From: Saprospiraceae bacterium
GTDB lineage: Bacteria > Bacteroidota > Bacteroidia > Chitinophagales > Saprospiraceae
DNA: 64,000 bases
Direction: 5' to 3'
Assembly: GCA_026982695.1 (NCBI GenBank)
Contig: JALSGS010000003.1
Location: forward strand, 1-64,000
Positions 1 through 9,300 of the stretch are shown piece after piece. The notes under the pieces are model-generated. The model was not told the DNA's origin. It worked only from the letters and a program-made list of their open reading frames with translations, and did not search any database. The position numbers and the translations under genes are program-made. Position 1 is the first letter of the stretch. Every line of letters starts with the position of its first letter.

Positions 1-259
1 AAATGGTATGAATGAATAAGTGACCTGCCCCTCAACCCACAGGAAAATCTTTGCTCAGCACTCATGCTAAATCCCGACCCATAAGCTTTTTGGGGTCTGA
101 AGGAGAGGTGGTTGGTCGAATGCTTACTGATCAATAGCATATGGCATGCAGTGCTATTTAGCTTAATAAGCAGCAAATCTGTTTGAAGATAAGTGTTTGT
201 AACCGCTAAATAGCTAAGAAGGTGGTGCATCGTACAAGCCCAATGACGAGCTTGTGAAC
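1..259. other. left-edge stretch, no gene seen
   Basis: No open frame of convincing length or recognisable product lies here on either strand, and no clear promoter or RNA fold was seen. It lies beyond the terminator of the minus-strand metalloprotease gene, so it is probably an intergenic spacer whose other neighbour lies outside the window. Confidence 0.4.
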
Positions 260-308
260 AAAAAAATAGGTGGCTATGCCAAAAGAGTGCAATGGAACAT
301 AGCCACCT
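260..308 (-). terminator. Rho-independent terminator of the metalloprotease gene
   Basis: A perfect 11-bp inverted repeat, AGGTGGCTATG (268-278) and CATAGCCACCT (298-308), is followed on the minus strand by a run of T (A run at 260-266 on the plus strand). It lies just past the stop codon at 342, so it ends the minus-strand transcript. Confidence 0.85.
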
Positions 309-341
309 TGTGTTCATTCGCGATTCAATTAGTGGAGCACG

Positions 342-2867
342 TTACGGGCTTTGCCAGCAGCTATGCCAATGAGATGCTTCATTCCAGGCGGGTTTTGCAG
401 ATGCTTTTTTCGGTTGCAGATAAGCCCGTCTTTCTTGTATGGCGTCGATGCGCGCGACTAACTCCCCCAAATGGGCTTTTGTGACGGGGTCACGCTGTTT
501 TTTGCTATAGCGCAAGGCGTCTTTTTTGATTTGTTCGAGCGTAGCATGTGCCAGTGCCTTTGCATCAGTCAAGTCGTAGTCCGTACCGGTGCGTTGAATC
601 AGCTCGGCCATTTGTTGCACGTAAGCACGTTGCAAATTGCGTGCAAAGCCATCGAGCGGATGGCCTTCGCTTAGCTCGGCAAATATAGCGCGGTGTGTAT
701 CGTCGAAAAGCTCGTGGAGCGTATAGGCCTGGGTGCCGTTTAGTGCTTCATTTTCCATCATGCGTTTGAGCCGGTCGGTGCGAAACAAGGTGCCCAATGC
801 ATATAGTTGTAGCCCTTTGATCTGGTCCATTGTGCCAACGGCACCGATGCGCGCCTGAATTTCTGGGTCAATGAGCCATTTGGGAGTACGCAGCACCTGT
901 TCGTTGATGAATTGTACGGCACGCCGCTGTTTTTCTCGCGGCACGTGCATATACACAGCCCCGGGCTGATCTGTAGTCTTATCGTATTCATATACACCGC
1001 CCACGTTGTTGGCTACATGGCCGATGTATCGGCGGAATTGAAAGATGAGATTGCGATACAATTCTTTTAGGTTGGCGTAGTCCTTGCCGGGTTCAGCCGT
1101 CCACTCGATCAGGTGTGCGCGAATTCGCTTGAGGTTCGCAATACCTAATTCGCTGGCATATACGGCATCATCTCCAAGATCTTCTGTTTGTGCACTGGGA
1201 TCTACAACTAATCGCTGCTGCTGGCCATAGCGATAGATAGGATCATCTGCTCGGGCTAAAATCATTTGGTGTAGTTGCGCCTTTTCTTCTTCCACATCTT
1301 CAACATCGGGGAAGTAAGTGTATCCGTACATGATGGCCCACTCGTCATAAGGGCCGATCTTGGGCATTAGGCCAGCACCTTGATCTTCAGGCTGTGCCAC
1401 ATAGTTGAAGCGCGCGTAATCCATGATGGAAGGCGCTACACCCATGCGTTGGACGAAGCCAGGAGCACGCAGCGAATCGACGGGATAGGCGGGGCTGGCA
1501 CCCATGTTGTGAGGCAACCCTAAGGTATGCCCTACCTCATGCGCTGCCACAAAGCGGATCAGCTGCCCCATGAGCTCTTTTGAGAATTTCACCTTGCGTG
1601 CCTGTGGATTGACCGCTGCTGTTTGGATGAAAAACCAGTTGCGTAGCAAGTTCATCACGTTGTGGTACCAAATGATGTCACTTTCCAAAATCTCACCTGT
1701 ACGTGGATCGTGTACGTGTGGCCCCATCGCATTTTGGATGTCGGTAGCTACGTAGCGAATTACCGAATAGCGCACATCTTCGGGGCTCCATTCGGGGTCT
1801 TCCTCAGGGCTGGGAGGATCTTTGGCTATAATGGCATTTTTGAACCCTGCTCGTTCGAAGGCCTTTTGCCAGTCTTCTACTCCTTGCTTGATATAGGGGC
1901 GCCATTCTTCTGGCGTCGCTGGATCGATGTAGTATACAATTGGCTTTACGGGCTCTACTAATTCACCACGCCGATAGGCTTCTATATCCTTGGGCACTAA
2001 GCGCCAGCGCGTAATGTAACGCCGCTTGGCAGCTTTTTGCTCGTCCAGTCCGTAGTCGAATTGTTCGATGGAAAAATAGCCCACACGACTGTCGTATAGC
2101 CTGGGTTGCATGGGCGTTTCAGGTAGCAAAATAAAAGATTGATTCATCTCTACCGAGAGGGTAGCAGTTGTCCGGTTAGCGGGCAATTTTTCACCTGCCC
2201 GATAGGTCAGTACGTGGCGTATCTCTAGATTTTGTGGATATGCGTGCATCCAAGATATAAAACTTCGTTTGCTGTCTAAGCCTTTAATGCCAAACCGCTT
2301 GGAAGTGGACTCATTCAGTGCACCCAACATCGGTACGTTTGTAGTGAATAGCTTGGTAGGATCAAATACAATAGCTGAACTGTCTGCATTGTAGCAGACC
2401 ACATCAAAAGTCATGATGACTGGCTCGAAATTGTTGTTGCGTACCGATTGGTAGATAGGTTTATCCGGATCAGCTACTGCTGTGTAGGAAACCGAGCGCA
2501 AAATCACTTTGCCATCGTGCAGCTGAAAGCGAATTACTTGCTGGGGGCGGCTCTTCATACCTGCACCGCCAAAATTTAGACCCTTGACATGACCCGAAAT
2601 GCGGCTGACTACGAGTATTTCTTTTTCCAATAACGATTGGGGCAGCTCCCAATAGTACTTCTGTGCTACTTTGTGTACAATGATCAATCCTGAGTCGGTT
2701 ACGGCTTCCGCTGTGATAATGTCTTCGTATTTTTTCTCCTTTTTTTGTTTTCCATTTTCAGTTTTTTCTCGGCTTTTAGCTTTTGCCTCCTGTGCGTGGA
2801 CAACGCCCGGCAGCAATATGGCACCAATTAGCATGCTAAGTGCCAGGGTAAATGTAGCTCCTTTCAT
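342..2867 (-). CDS. secreted zinc-dependent metalloprotease (DUF4953/DUF5117 family)
   Basis: About 841 residues. The N-terminus is a signal peptide (hydrophobic stretch ending VVHA), so the protein is exported. A Lys/Glu-rich linker follows, then a DUF5117/5118-like region. The catalytic motif HEVGHTLGLPHN lies near residue 443; it fits the metzincin pattern HExxHxxGxxH, and a downstream SIMDY can serve as the Met-turn. The longest open frame begins at a TTG (2873); the ATG at 2867 was preferred because it opens directly into the signal peptide. Such proteins are common in Bacteroidota and their substrates are mostly unknown. The gene stands alone and is closed by its own terminator. The family call is confident; the target is unknown. 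Confidence 0.85.
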   Translation of the reverse strand: MKGATFTLALSMLIGAILLPGVVHAQEAKAKSREKTENGKQKKEKKYEDIITAEAVTDSGLIIVHKVAQKYYWELPQSLLEKEILVVSRISGHVKGLNFGGAGMKSRPQQVIRFQLHDGKVILRSVSYTAVADPDKPIYQSVRNNNFEPVIMTFDVVCYNADSSAIVFDPTKLFTTNVPMLGALNESTSKRFGIKGLDSKRSFISWMHAYPQNLEIRHVLTYRAGEKLPANRTTATLSVEMNQSFILLPETPMQPRLYDSRVGYFSIEQFDYGLDEQKAAKRRYITRWRLVPKDIEAYRRGELVEPVKPIVYYIDPATPEEWRPYIKQGVEDWQKAFERAGFKNAIIAKDPPSPEEDPEWSPEDVRYSVIRYVATDIQNAMGPHVHDPRTGEILESDIIWYHNVMNLLRNWFFIQTAAVNPQARKVKFSKELMGQLIRFVAAHEVGHTLGLPHNMGASPAYPVDSLRAPGFVQRMGVAPSIMDYARFNYVAQPEDQGAGLMPKIGPYDEWAIMYGYTYFPDVEDVEEEKAQLHQMILARADDPIYRYGQQQRLVVDPSAQTEDLGDDAVYASELGIANLKRIRAHLIEWTAEPGKDYANLKELYRNLIFQFRRYIGHVANNVGGVYEYDKTTDQPGAVYMHVPREKQRRAVQFINEQVLRTPKWLIDPEIQARIGAVGTMDQIKGLQLYALGTLFRTDRLKRMMENEALNGTQAYTLHELFDDTHRAIFAELSEGHPLDGFARNLQRAYVQQMAELIQRTGTDYDLTDAKALAHATLEQIKKDALRYSKKQRDPVTKAHLGELVARIDAIQERRAYLQPKKASAKPAWNEASHWHSCWQSP

Positions 2868-3112
2868 AGTCAAGTGATTTTACTTTAGCTATGGGCTATA
2901 ACTAACGTGATGGAGATAAGCAAAATATCTGGGCAAATAAACGACAACTTTTCATTTCATTGACTGAACGCTGCTAAAGACTACCCGTACCTTGTCAGAA
3001 TGGCGTAACCCCTATCGTTAGGATCTTTGAGTGTAGCTCTTTTACCTCTAAAATTTGCCATATAGATCAGAATGAAAAACCAATGCAGTGACTGTGAACA
3101 GCTAAAACCCAC

Positions 3113-3708
3113 TTGACCACTAAGCGCATAGTGACGAGTGTGATGATCATTTTAATCTTTGCCAATGTGTGGCAATATTACACTTGTCACCACGAGCTTC
3201 AGACCCTCCAACAGGCAATCGCTCAACAGCAAATTGCCCGAACAACAACTACAAGCAGTTGTGGTAGTACACATCTGAGCACTGCCCAGCCAAATGACGT
3301 GCCCGTTCGTATGGGCGGTGCATAGCGCATGACTGCGCGACAACTCCGATGAAATCAACCAATACTTTTATCAATTGATCTGAGAAGAGCCATTCCAAGA
3401 GATCTTACTGGTCGCTACCAACAAAAAACACAAAGCACATCCCTTTGCCGAGCTTTCTCCAGCTCAGCTTTTACTCTACGAAGACATCCTTTGGGCACGT
3501 AGGTCAACAAAATCTCTATTACTTTGGCAGCCCCCTTGTTTAACTTGCGTCAAAAAGCTGGATGGCAACATTGGTAGTTGCTTATCGCACAGAAGTGGCC
3601 TTGACACAAAGGCCAACATCTGCTGCTATTTCATCGCTTATCACAGATGTATACACATGCTCCTGAAAAATAAAAGGCACCTATGCCAAAACATAGGTGC
3701 CTAATAGT
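3113..3708 (+). pseudogene. possible decayed small membrane/redox-like gene
   Basis: Low-confidence reading. A 70-codon frame (TTG start, 3113-3325) encodes an N-terminal hydrophobic segment followed by a Gln/Leu-rich, coiled-coil-like stretch. A different frame then stays open from 3384 to about 3708 and reads like protein (for example ELSPAQLLLYEDILWARR), including PPCLTC with a CxxC-like element. The same frame upstream of 3384 (DEINQYFYQLI) is separated from it only by a TGA. Together this resembles one gene broken by a frameshift and a stop. I do not recognise the family. The 70-codon frame could also be a real small membrane protein by itself. Confidence 0.3.
3666..3702 (-). terminator. 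Rho-independent terminator of the DUF547 gene
   Basis: Perfect 11-bp inverted repeat AGGCACCTATG (3675-3685) and CATAGGTGCCT (3692-3702). A-rich plus-strand sequence at 3666-3674 gives a T tract on the minus strand. It sits 36 bp past the stop codon of the minus-strand DUF547 gene. Confidence 0.8.
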
Positions 3709-3737
3709 AGTAAATGGAAACGGATCACTCTCTCTGA

Positions 3738-4517
3738 TCATTCGTTTAAGTGCCAATCATATTCGAGAAAGAAAATTTTGGCGTTGGGCTGAAGCTTTAC
3801 CTCACTATAGCGGTTGATGTAGCTGATCAGGTCACCAAAATCGGATCGATACCACTCGAATATTTTGGACAATGCAGCCTTTGTAGGTGTAACCCGATTA
3901 AAGGCCGGATTGTTGATAAAGCGCTGTGCACGTTGGTCCAAAACCTCATCCAGATTATCTGGGGTAAAAGCTCGATTGTAGAGGGGAGGGCACGAGCGGG
4001 CCGCACAGTTGACGGCAAAGTGGATGCGTGCATCGCCATAGCGCTTGCGCAAAATCTCGTGCTCAATCTCATTGAGTGAATAGCGTTTGTCCCCCAGCTC
4101 AATCCATCGCACATCCCAAGGGTTGCCTTTGTGTATGTCGCGGATGCTCGTTACGGGATAGTGATCCAGTATCAATTTGACGGTAAAAGCATTGTAGGCA
4201 TTAATCCAGTATGCCATGGCAGCAGTACGACTCCAACTGACATCGGGAACGTGGCTGGCCAATTGCGCTAGATATTTCTCTAATTTACCCTTGGCTGCCA
4301 GCATCTCCTTGTATTTGACATGACCCTCATGGCTGACATATCGCTTGAGCAACTCGTCCCACAATGCATGGCTAAACGGCACTTTGTCAGTATCTTCGAC
4401 TATTGATGAGATAGGGCTGTTCCCGTCCTCCCAACCCCTCACTACATGGGTGTCATCGGCATTGATCGATGGCATGTACCATAACAAGAACAGGGCATAT
4501 ATCACTTGGAGCATCAT
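3738..4517 (-). CDS. exported DUF547 domain protein
   Basis: 259 residues. A short signal peptide (residues 1-20) is followed by a DUF547 domain. Family hallmarks are AYWINAYNAFTVKLIL near residue 102 and the cysteine-containing HFAVNCAARSCPPL near residue 166, with RYSLNEIEHEIL between them. DUF547 proteins are widespread, usually exported, and their biochemical role is not established; the conserved Cys/His/Asn residues suggest a papain-like fold, which is an inference. The gene is monocistronic: a terminator follows it, and gldA is transcribed divergently from the other side. Two consecutive ATG codons (4517, 4514) are equally possible starts. Confidence 0.85.
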   Translation of the reverse strand: MMLQVIYALFLLWYMPSINADDTHVVRGWEDGNSPISSIVEDTDKVPFSHALWDELLKRYVSHEGHVKYKEMLAAKGKLEKYLAQLASHVPDVSWSRTAAMAYWINAYNAFTVKLILDHYPVTSIRDIHKGNPWDVRWIELGDKRYSLNEIEHEILRKRYGDARIHFAVNCAARSCPPLYNRAFTPDNLDEVLDQRAQRFINNPAFNRVTPTKAALSKIFEWYRSDFGDLISYINRYSEVKLQPNAKIFFLEYDWHLNE

Positions 4518-4695
4518 TTTTTATGGCTTTTAATCATCCTTACGAAGAAAAGAACTCATGAGGTTGTCTCTATATTGTAAGTATAGACAAATGCATACCG
4601 TATGTATGTGTTTGATTTTCGTTAAGAGCTAAAGTGTTTTCAAGAATGTAGCTTTGCTGCAAACACCCTAGTGATTGTTGTGTAAAAAATTGTCC

Positions 4696-5616
4696 ATGTC
4701 TGTAGTAGTATCGCATCTGACAAAAACCTATGACGCCCAAAAAGCTGTAGATGACATTTCGTTCGAAGTGCGCAAAGGCGAAATAGTCGGGTTCTTGGGG
4801 CCCAATGGCGCAGGCAAGTCCACTACGATGAAAGTGTTGACTTGCTATTTCCCACCTACTCAAGGTACAGTTACAGTATGTGGCTACGATGTAGATACCC
4901 AGTCAATCGATGTGCGTCGATGTGTAGGCTACTTGCCCGAACACAACCCTTTGTACAAAGACATGTATGTACGCGAATATCTCCACTTTGTAGCGGGTGT
5001 ATATCACATAACTCACCCTACGCGCCGCGTTAATGAACTGATTGAAATGACCGGCTTAGGCCTTGAACAGCACAAAAAAATTGGGCAACTCTCCAAGGGA
5101 TATCGCCAACGCGTAGGCCTGGCACAGGCAATGATGCACGATCCGGAGGTGCTCATTCTCGACGAACCCACCAGCGGGCTAGATCCCAATCAGTTGGTAG
5201 AAATTAGACGCTTGATTAAAAACTTAGGTAAGGAAAAGACCGTGCTATTCTCTACCCACATCATGCAAGAAGTACAGGCTCTTTGTGACCGGGTGCTCAT
5301 CATCGATCGAGGACGCATTGTAGCTGATGATACGATCGAGGGTCTTCAACACCGGCTAACAGGTCAAGTACGCATACACGTCCACGTACGTGGAACAGCA
5401 GCAGTGAGCGATTGGCAAAAAATTGCAGGTGTACGTAATGTGTATGACAAAGGTCAGGGTCACTTCCAGCTTGTCGCTACCACTGAACGGGACATACGAG
5501 CAGAAATTTTTCAACTCGTGGTTGAAAATGGATGGGTGCTACTCGAACTGTATCGCGAAGATTTTAGTGTAGAAGATGTATTCCAACGGCTCACCTCCCA
5601 AACAGCCCAAGTATGA
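4696..5616 (+). CDS. gldA: gliding-motility type ABC transporter ATP-binding protein
   Basis: 306 residues from the ATG at 4696; the open frame extends upstream to a TTG with no family-like sequence. Walker A GPNGAGKST is at residues 35-43, a signature-loop variant reads LSKGYRQRVGLAQAM, Walker B and D-loop read VLILDEPTSGLDP, and the H-loop reads FSTHIMQE. Overall order and C-terminal extension match GldA, the ATPase of the GldAFG transporter needed for gliding in Flavobacterium. No gldF or gldG partner lies in the window, so the membrane subunits must be elsewhere. Paralogous ABC-2 type ATPases look similar, so the name is likely, not certain. The stop overlaps the next start (ATGA), suggesting translational coupling. 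Confidence 0.75.
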   Translation: MSVVVSHLTKTYDAQKAVDDISFEVRKGEIVGFLGPNGAGKSTTMKVLTCYFPPTQGTVTVCGYDVDTQSIDVRRCVGYLPEHNPLYKDMYVREYLHFVAGVYHITHPTRRVNELIEMTGLGLEQHKKIGQLSKGYRQRVGLAQAMMHDPEVLILDEPTSGLDPNQLVEIRRLIKNLGKEKTVLFSTHIMQEVQALCDRVLIIDRGRIVADDTIEGLQHRLTGQVRIHVHVRGTAAVSDWQKIAGVRNVYDKGQGHFQLVATTERDIRAEIFQLVVENGWVLLELYREDFSVEDVFQRLTSQTAQV

Positions 5617-6302
5617 GATGGATTCCTTTCTGCTGGTTCTTTTGGAGCTATTGCTACAACGTCGGTCTGTGGGCTCAAGATACGGCACAACTTAATAAAT
5701 ATTTTCGCTTCACCGATGGCGTATACTTGAGCTGGAATGCCTTTCGGCAAAACCGGCCCGAATGGCCCGCACAAGAGCTCAGCATGCTGGCTTTTACCAA
5801 CCCCAAAAACAAACGCACAGTAGTAGAATGGATTCGCACTCGGCAGGACCAAAACCTACCCATTGACTCAATAATTGTATTGGTGCGTCAAGGAGTGCCC
5901 TTCCTCGCATTGCCTTCAGCATGGACCGGTGACACCATCGTAACTTTTGTGCCGCTCAAGGTGCGGGGGAAAATTTGCTATCTCACCTATCCAGACACCG
6001 AGCTCGAAGTGCGTACTTTTGCCGCCTTTAATCCAAAAACTGGGCGCCCTTTCCGTCGAGCTGTTGTACAGCGATCGAAAGATGTAATCCGACAGAAGAT
6101 TGTGTTTTTTCCTACAGGGGAAATATTGGACTTTACCAAAGAGAACTTGCGCAAACTCGTAGCCGATGACCCCACTGTAGCAGCTATGATCGATGCATTG
6201 CCTGAACGTGCCACTGATCAACAACTCTACCACATACTCATTACCTATGACTCGCGTCATCCAGTTTGGCTGCCCATTAGCCCTCGCATGCAAGGCGAGT
6301 AA
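5613..6302 (+). CDS. hypothetical secreted protein coupled to gldA
   Basis: 229 residues, starting inside the gldA stop codon (ATGA overlap), so the two are almost certainly one transcript. Residues 1-22 look like a signal peptide (aromatic hydrophobic core, then GLWAQD). The middle contains a predicted beta-rich segment with ELEVRTFAAFNPKTGRPFRR. I do not recognise a family; it resembles lineage-specific envelope proteins often found after gld genes. It contains one copy of the repeated 10-mer GCCTTTCGGC at 5739-5748, encoding AFR. Confidence 0.65.
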   Translation: MRWIPFCWFFWSYCYNVGLWAQDTAQLNKYFRFTDGVYLSWNAFRQNRPEWPAQELSMLAFTNPKNKRTVVEWIRTRQDQNLPIDSIIVLVRQGVPFLALPSAWTGDTIVTFVPLKVRGKICYLTYPDTELEVRTFAAFNPKTGRPFRRAVVQRSKDVIRQKIVFFPTGEILDFTKENLRKLVADDPTVAAMIDALPERATDQQLYHILITYDSRHPVWLPISPRMQGE

Positions 6303-6322
6303 TTGTGTGTTTCCTTGTGTGC

Positions 6323-6341
6323 TTTTTGCCGAAAGGCAAAA
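6323..6341. repeat. TTTTGCC-GAAA-GGCAAAA hairpin
   Basis: A perfect 7-bp stem with a GAAA loop between two convergent genes (secreted orphan on plus, giant protein on minus). It contains the repeated core GCCGAAAGGC at 6328-6337. Flanking T and A tracts could make it a weak bidirectional terminator. Confidence 0.6.
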
Positions 6342-6360
6342 TAGAATGCCTTATATATGT

Positions 6361-9300
6361 TCATTGTTTGACTAAGGGGACGAAGTACCGATCAGCACGC
6401 CATTTCATGACGAGCATATACACGCCCTGTGGCAAGTCACTCAATGGCAATCGTTGCTGTTGCCCCGAGTGCATGGTAAAAGGCGCCATAATAGACTTGC
6501 CCCGTACGTCGTAGATCTGTAAGTGTACATCAGGTGCTGTTGCGTCAATTTGTATCCACAGTTCGTCTTCAAATGGATTGGGAAATATTTTTATCCTAAA
6601 GGGCAAAATCTCCAATGTCACCACTGGCGGTGTTTCCACAACTACGGAGTCGATACCGGTGCATCCGTACGCATCAGTGATGGTGACGCCATAGGTGCCA
6701 GGGGGAAGGAGCGTGATGAGCGAGTCGGTACTGCCGTTGCTCCATAACCAAGCGAATGGCGGCATGCCGTTGAGTGGTTGGGCCCATGCCGTGCCGTCTT
6801 GGCAAGTGGGGCAGGTAATGGCGGTGGCTTGCGCCAAAACTTGTAACTCGTAGCAGGGCTCAGAATCCACAACGACAGAATCGATGCCTGTGCATCCGTA
6901 CGCATCGGTGATGGTGACGCCATAGGTGCCAGGGGGAAGAAGCGTGATGAGCGAGTCGGTACTGCCGTTGCTCCATAACCAAGCGAATGGCGGCATGCCG
7001 TTGAGTGGTTGGGCCCATGCCGTGCCGTCTTGGCAGGTGGGACAGTTAGTGGTGGTAGCTTGCGCCAAAACTTGTAGTTCGTAGCACGTAAAAGGCTGTA
7101 CGATAACTGTATCAGCTGTCGTACAGCCCACACCATCAGTGATGGTAAAGGAATAGTTGCCAGGTAACAGTTCATTGAGTGTCCAAGAAGTGTCGCCAGT
7201 GTGCCAAAGAATGTGATAAGGTGGCACTCCACCACTAACCGTTACACTTATCTGTCCATCAGATTGGCTAGGCGCTGATTGGCCTATACTGGACCAATAA
7301 GCCAAGAGGCGTGGGGGCGATTCGATGATTATCGAATCTTGCCACATACAATTGGTCGCATCGGTAATAGTCAGCCAATACGTACCTGCACATACATTGG
7401 CCAGATATGCCGTGGTGTCATTAGTATTCCAGTGGTAGGTGTAAGGTGGAGTTGCATTGTGCACTGTATCGATTTGAATCGATCCATCGCAACTGTTGGC
7501 ACAAGAAGCAGAGTCAAGGCTTAGATCCACCCAAATGCTGTCGCACAGAAAGGGCTCGATGAAAAAGGAGTCTATCGTTACACATCCCATGCCGTCTACC
7601 ACTGTTACTTCGTGCCATCCCGGAGCTAACCCCGTGACCATGGACGTGCCATTTATCCCCGTACTCCACGAATAGCTGTAAGGCGCAATACCGCCACTGG
7701 CTATTACTTGAGCCGTACCATCGGCAAGTAGATAACCTGTTTCATCTGTGGTAATGACCTCAAGTGTTAAAGGAAGTGGATCGATTAGTATCGCTGAATC
7801 GGTATCGGTGCAGTTTTTCGAATCGGTCATCGTAATGTAATAGATGCCTTCACATAGCGCGTATAGTGTGCTACTGGTATCGCCCGTGTTCCATTCGTAA
7901 TTAAAAGGTGCCACCCCATTGGTCATGCCGATTACGGTGGCCATTCCATTACAGCTATCTGTACATGTAGGAGCAACCTGGTTGATTTGTATGTCTACAT
8001 CGGGGCATTCAAATGCAAGGACAATGACCATTTGAAAAGCTGTACAACCACGTGCATCGGTAACCAAGACAGTATAATTGCCAGGTGATAGCGAATTAAT
8101 GGTAAACGTAGAGTCGCCCGTGCTCCATAGGACTTCATAGGGTGGCGTGCCCCCTTGAGGAGCTACAGTAGCTGTCCCATCATTGGCCTGGTAAGCTGTT
8201 TCGGGTGTGGCCGTTGCGTTGGGTATCAAGGGGGCAGGTGATAATAGACTGACCGAGTCTATTACGGAACAATTGACGGCGTCCGTCACGGTCACCGTCC
8301 ATGTGCCAGCACACAATCCACTTAGCTCGGGTTGCGTGCTGTTATTGCTCCACATGTAAGTGAAAGGTGCTACCCCGGAAGTAACTTCCGAGATGAGGAT
8401 GTGCCCATCACAGTTGTTGGCACAGCTAATCGAATCGATAGTAAACGCGATCTCCAGAGTTGGACAGATAAAAGGCAATACCTCTACACTGTCTATTACC
8501 GTACAACCTTGGCTGTCAGTTAAAGTAAGATAGTACCATCCCGGTGCCAACGGACTGATAGTCGTTGTCGTATCACCCGTGTGCCATGTAAAGGAGAAAG
8601 GAGGCACTCCGCCACTGAGTATCTCAGCACTCACACTGCCATCTTGCGCACCATTGCTCGATTCATGGGTGGCTGTGAGTTCTAAAATGATAGCTGGTGG
8701 TTCTTCGATTTCAAAGGCACCTATACTCGTGCAGTTGCTCTGATCGGTAACGGTAACTGAATAGGTGCCAGCACACAGTGATCCGAGTGTAGCAGTAGTG
8801 TCGCCGGTATTCCAAATAAAATGAAGCGGGGCTTGGGCATTGACAACAGAGTCTATGGAGATGCTCCCATCGCATATGCTGTTACAGCTCATATGGGATA
8901 TTGTAGCAAAGGTGGTCAAAGGCAAACAGCCAAATTCATCTATGACCACTTCTGTCGAATCCGTACAACCGTGCACGTCCGTCACGGTGACAGAATATAC
9001 ACCGGGAGCTATAGGACCAATTTGCTGGGTAGTATCGCCTGTATTCCAAAGATAGCTATAGGGAGGAGTGCCTCCCGATGCTTGAACTGTGGCTGTGCCG
9101 TCATTGGCTTGGTAGGCCGTTTCTGGCGTACTCGTAGCACTTACCACTAATGGAGGAGGTGCCGCTACCAGTATACTGTCTAGGTATGTGCAATTGAGCG
9201 AGTCAGTAACGGTTAGCGCATAGATGCCGGCGCAAAGCAATTGAACAGTGGCAGTGGTATCGCCCGTGCTCCAAAGATAGCTGATCGGAGGAGTGGCTGC

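Noticed and set aside
6642-7235. 197-codon minus-strand frame within the giant protein gene
   Set aside because: It overlaps the SprB-repeat gene in another frame and only looks long because the tandem duplication repeats the same open stretch; its composition is not protein-like.
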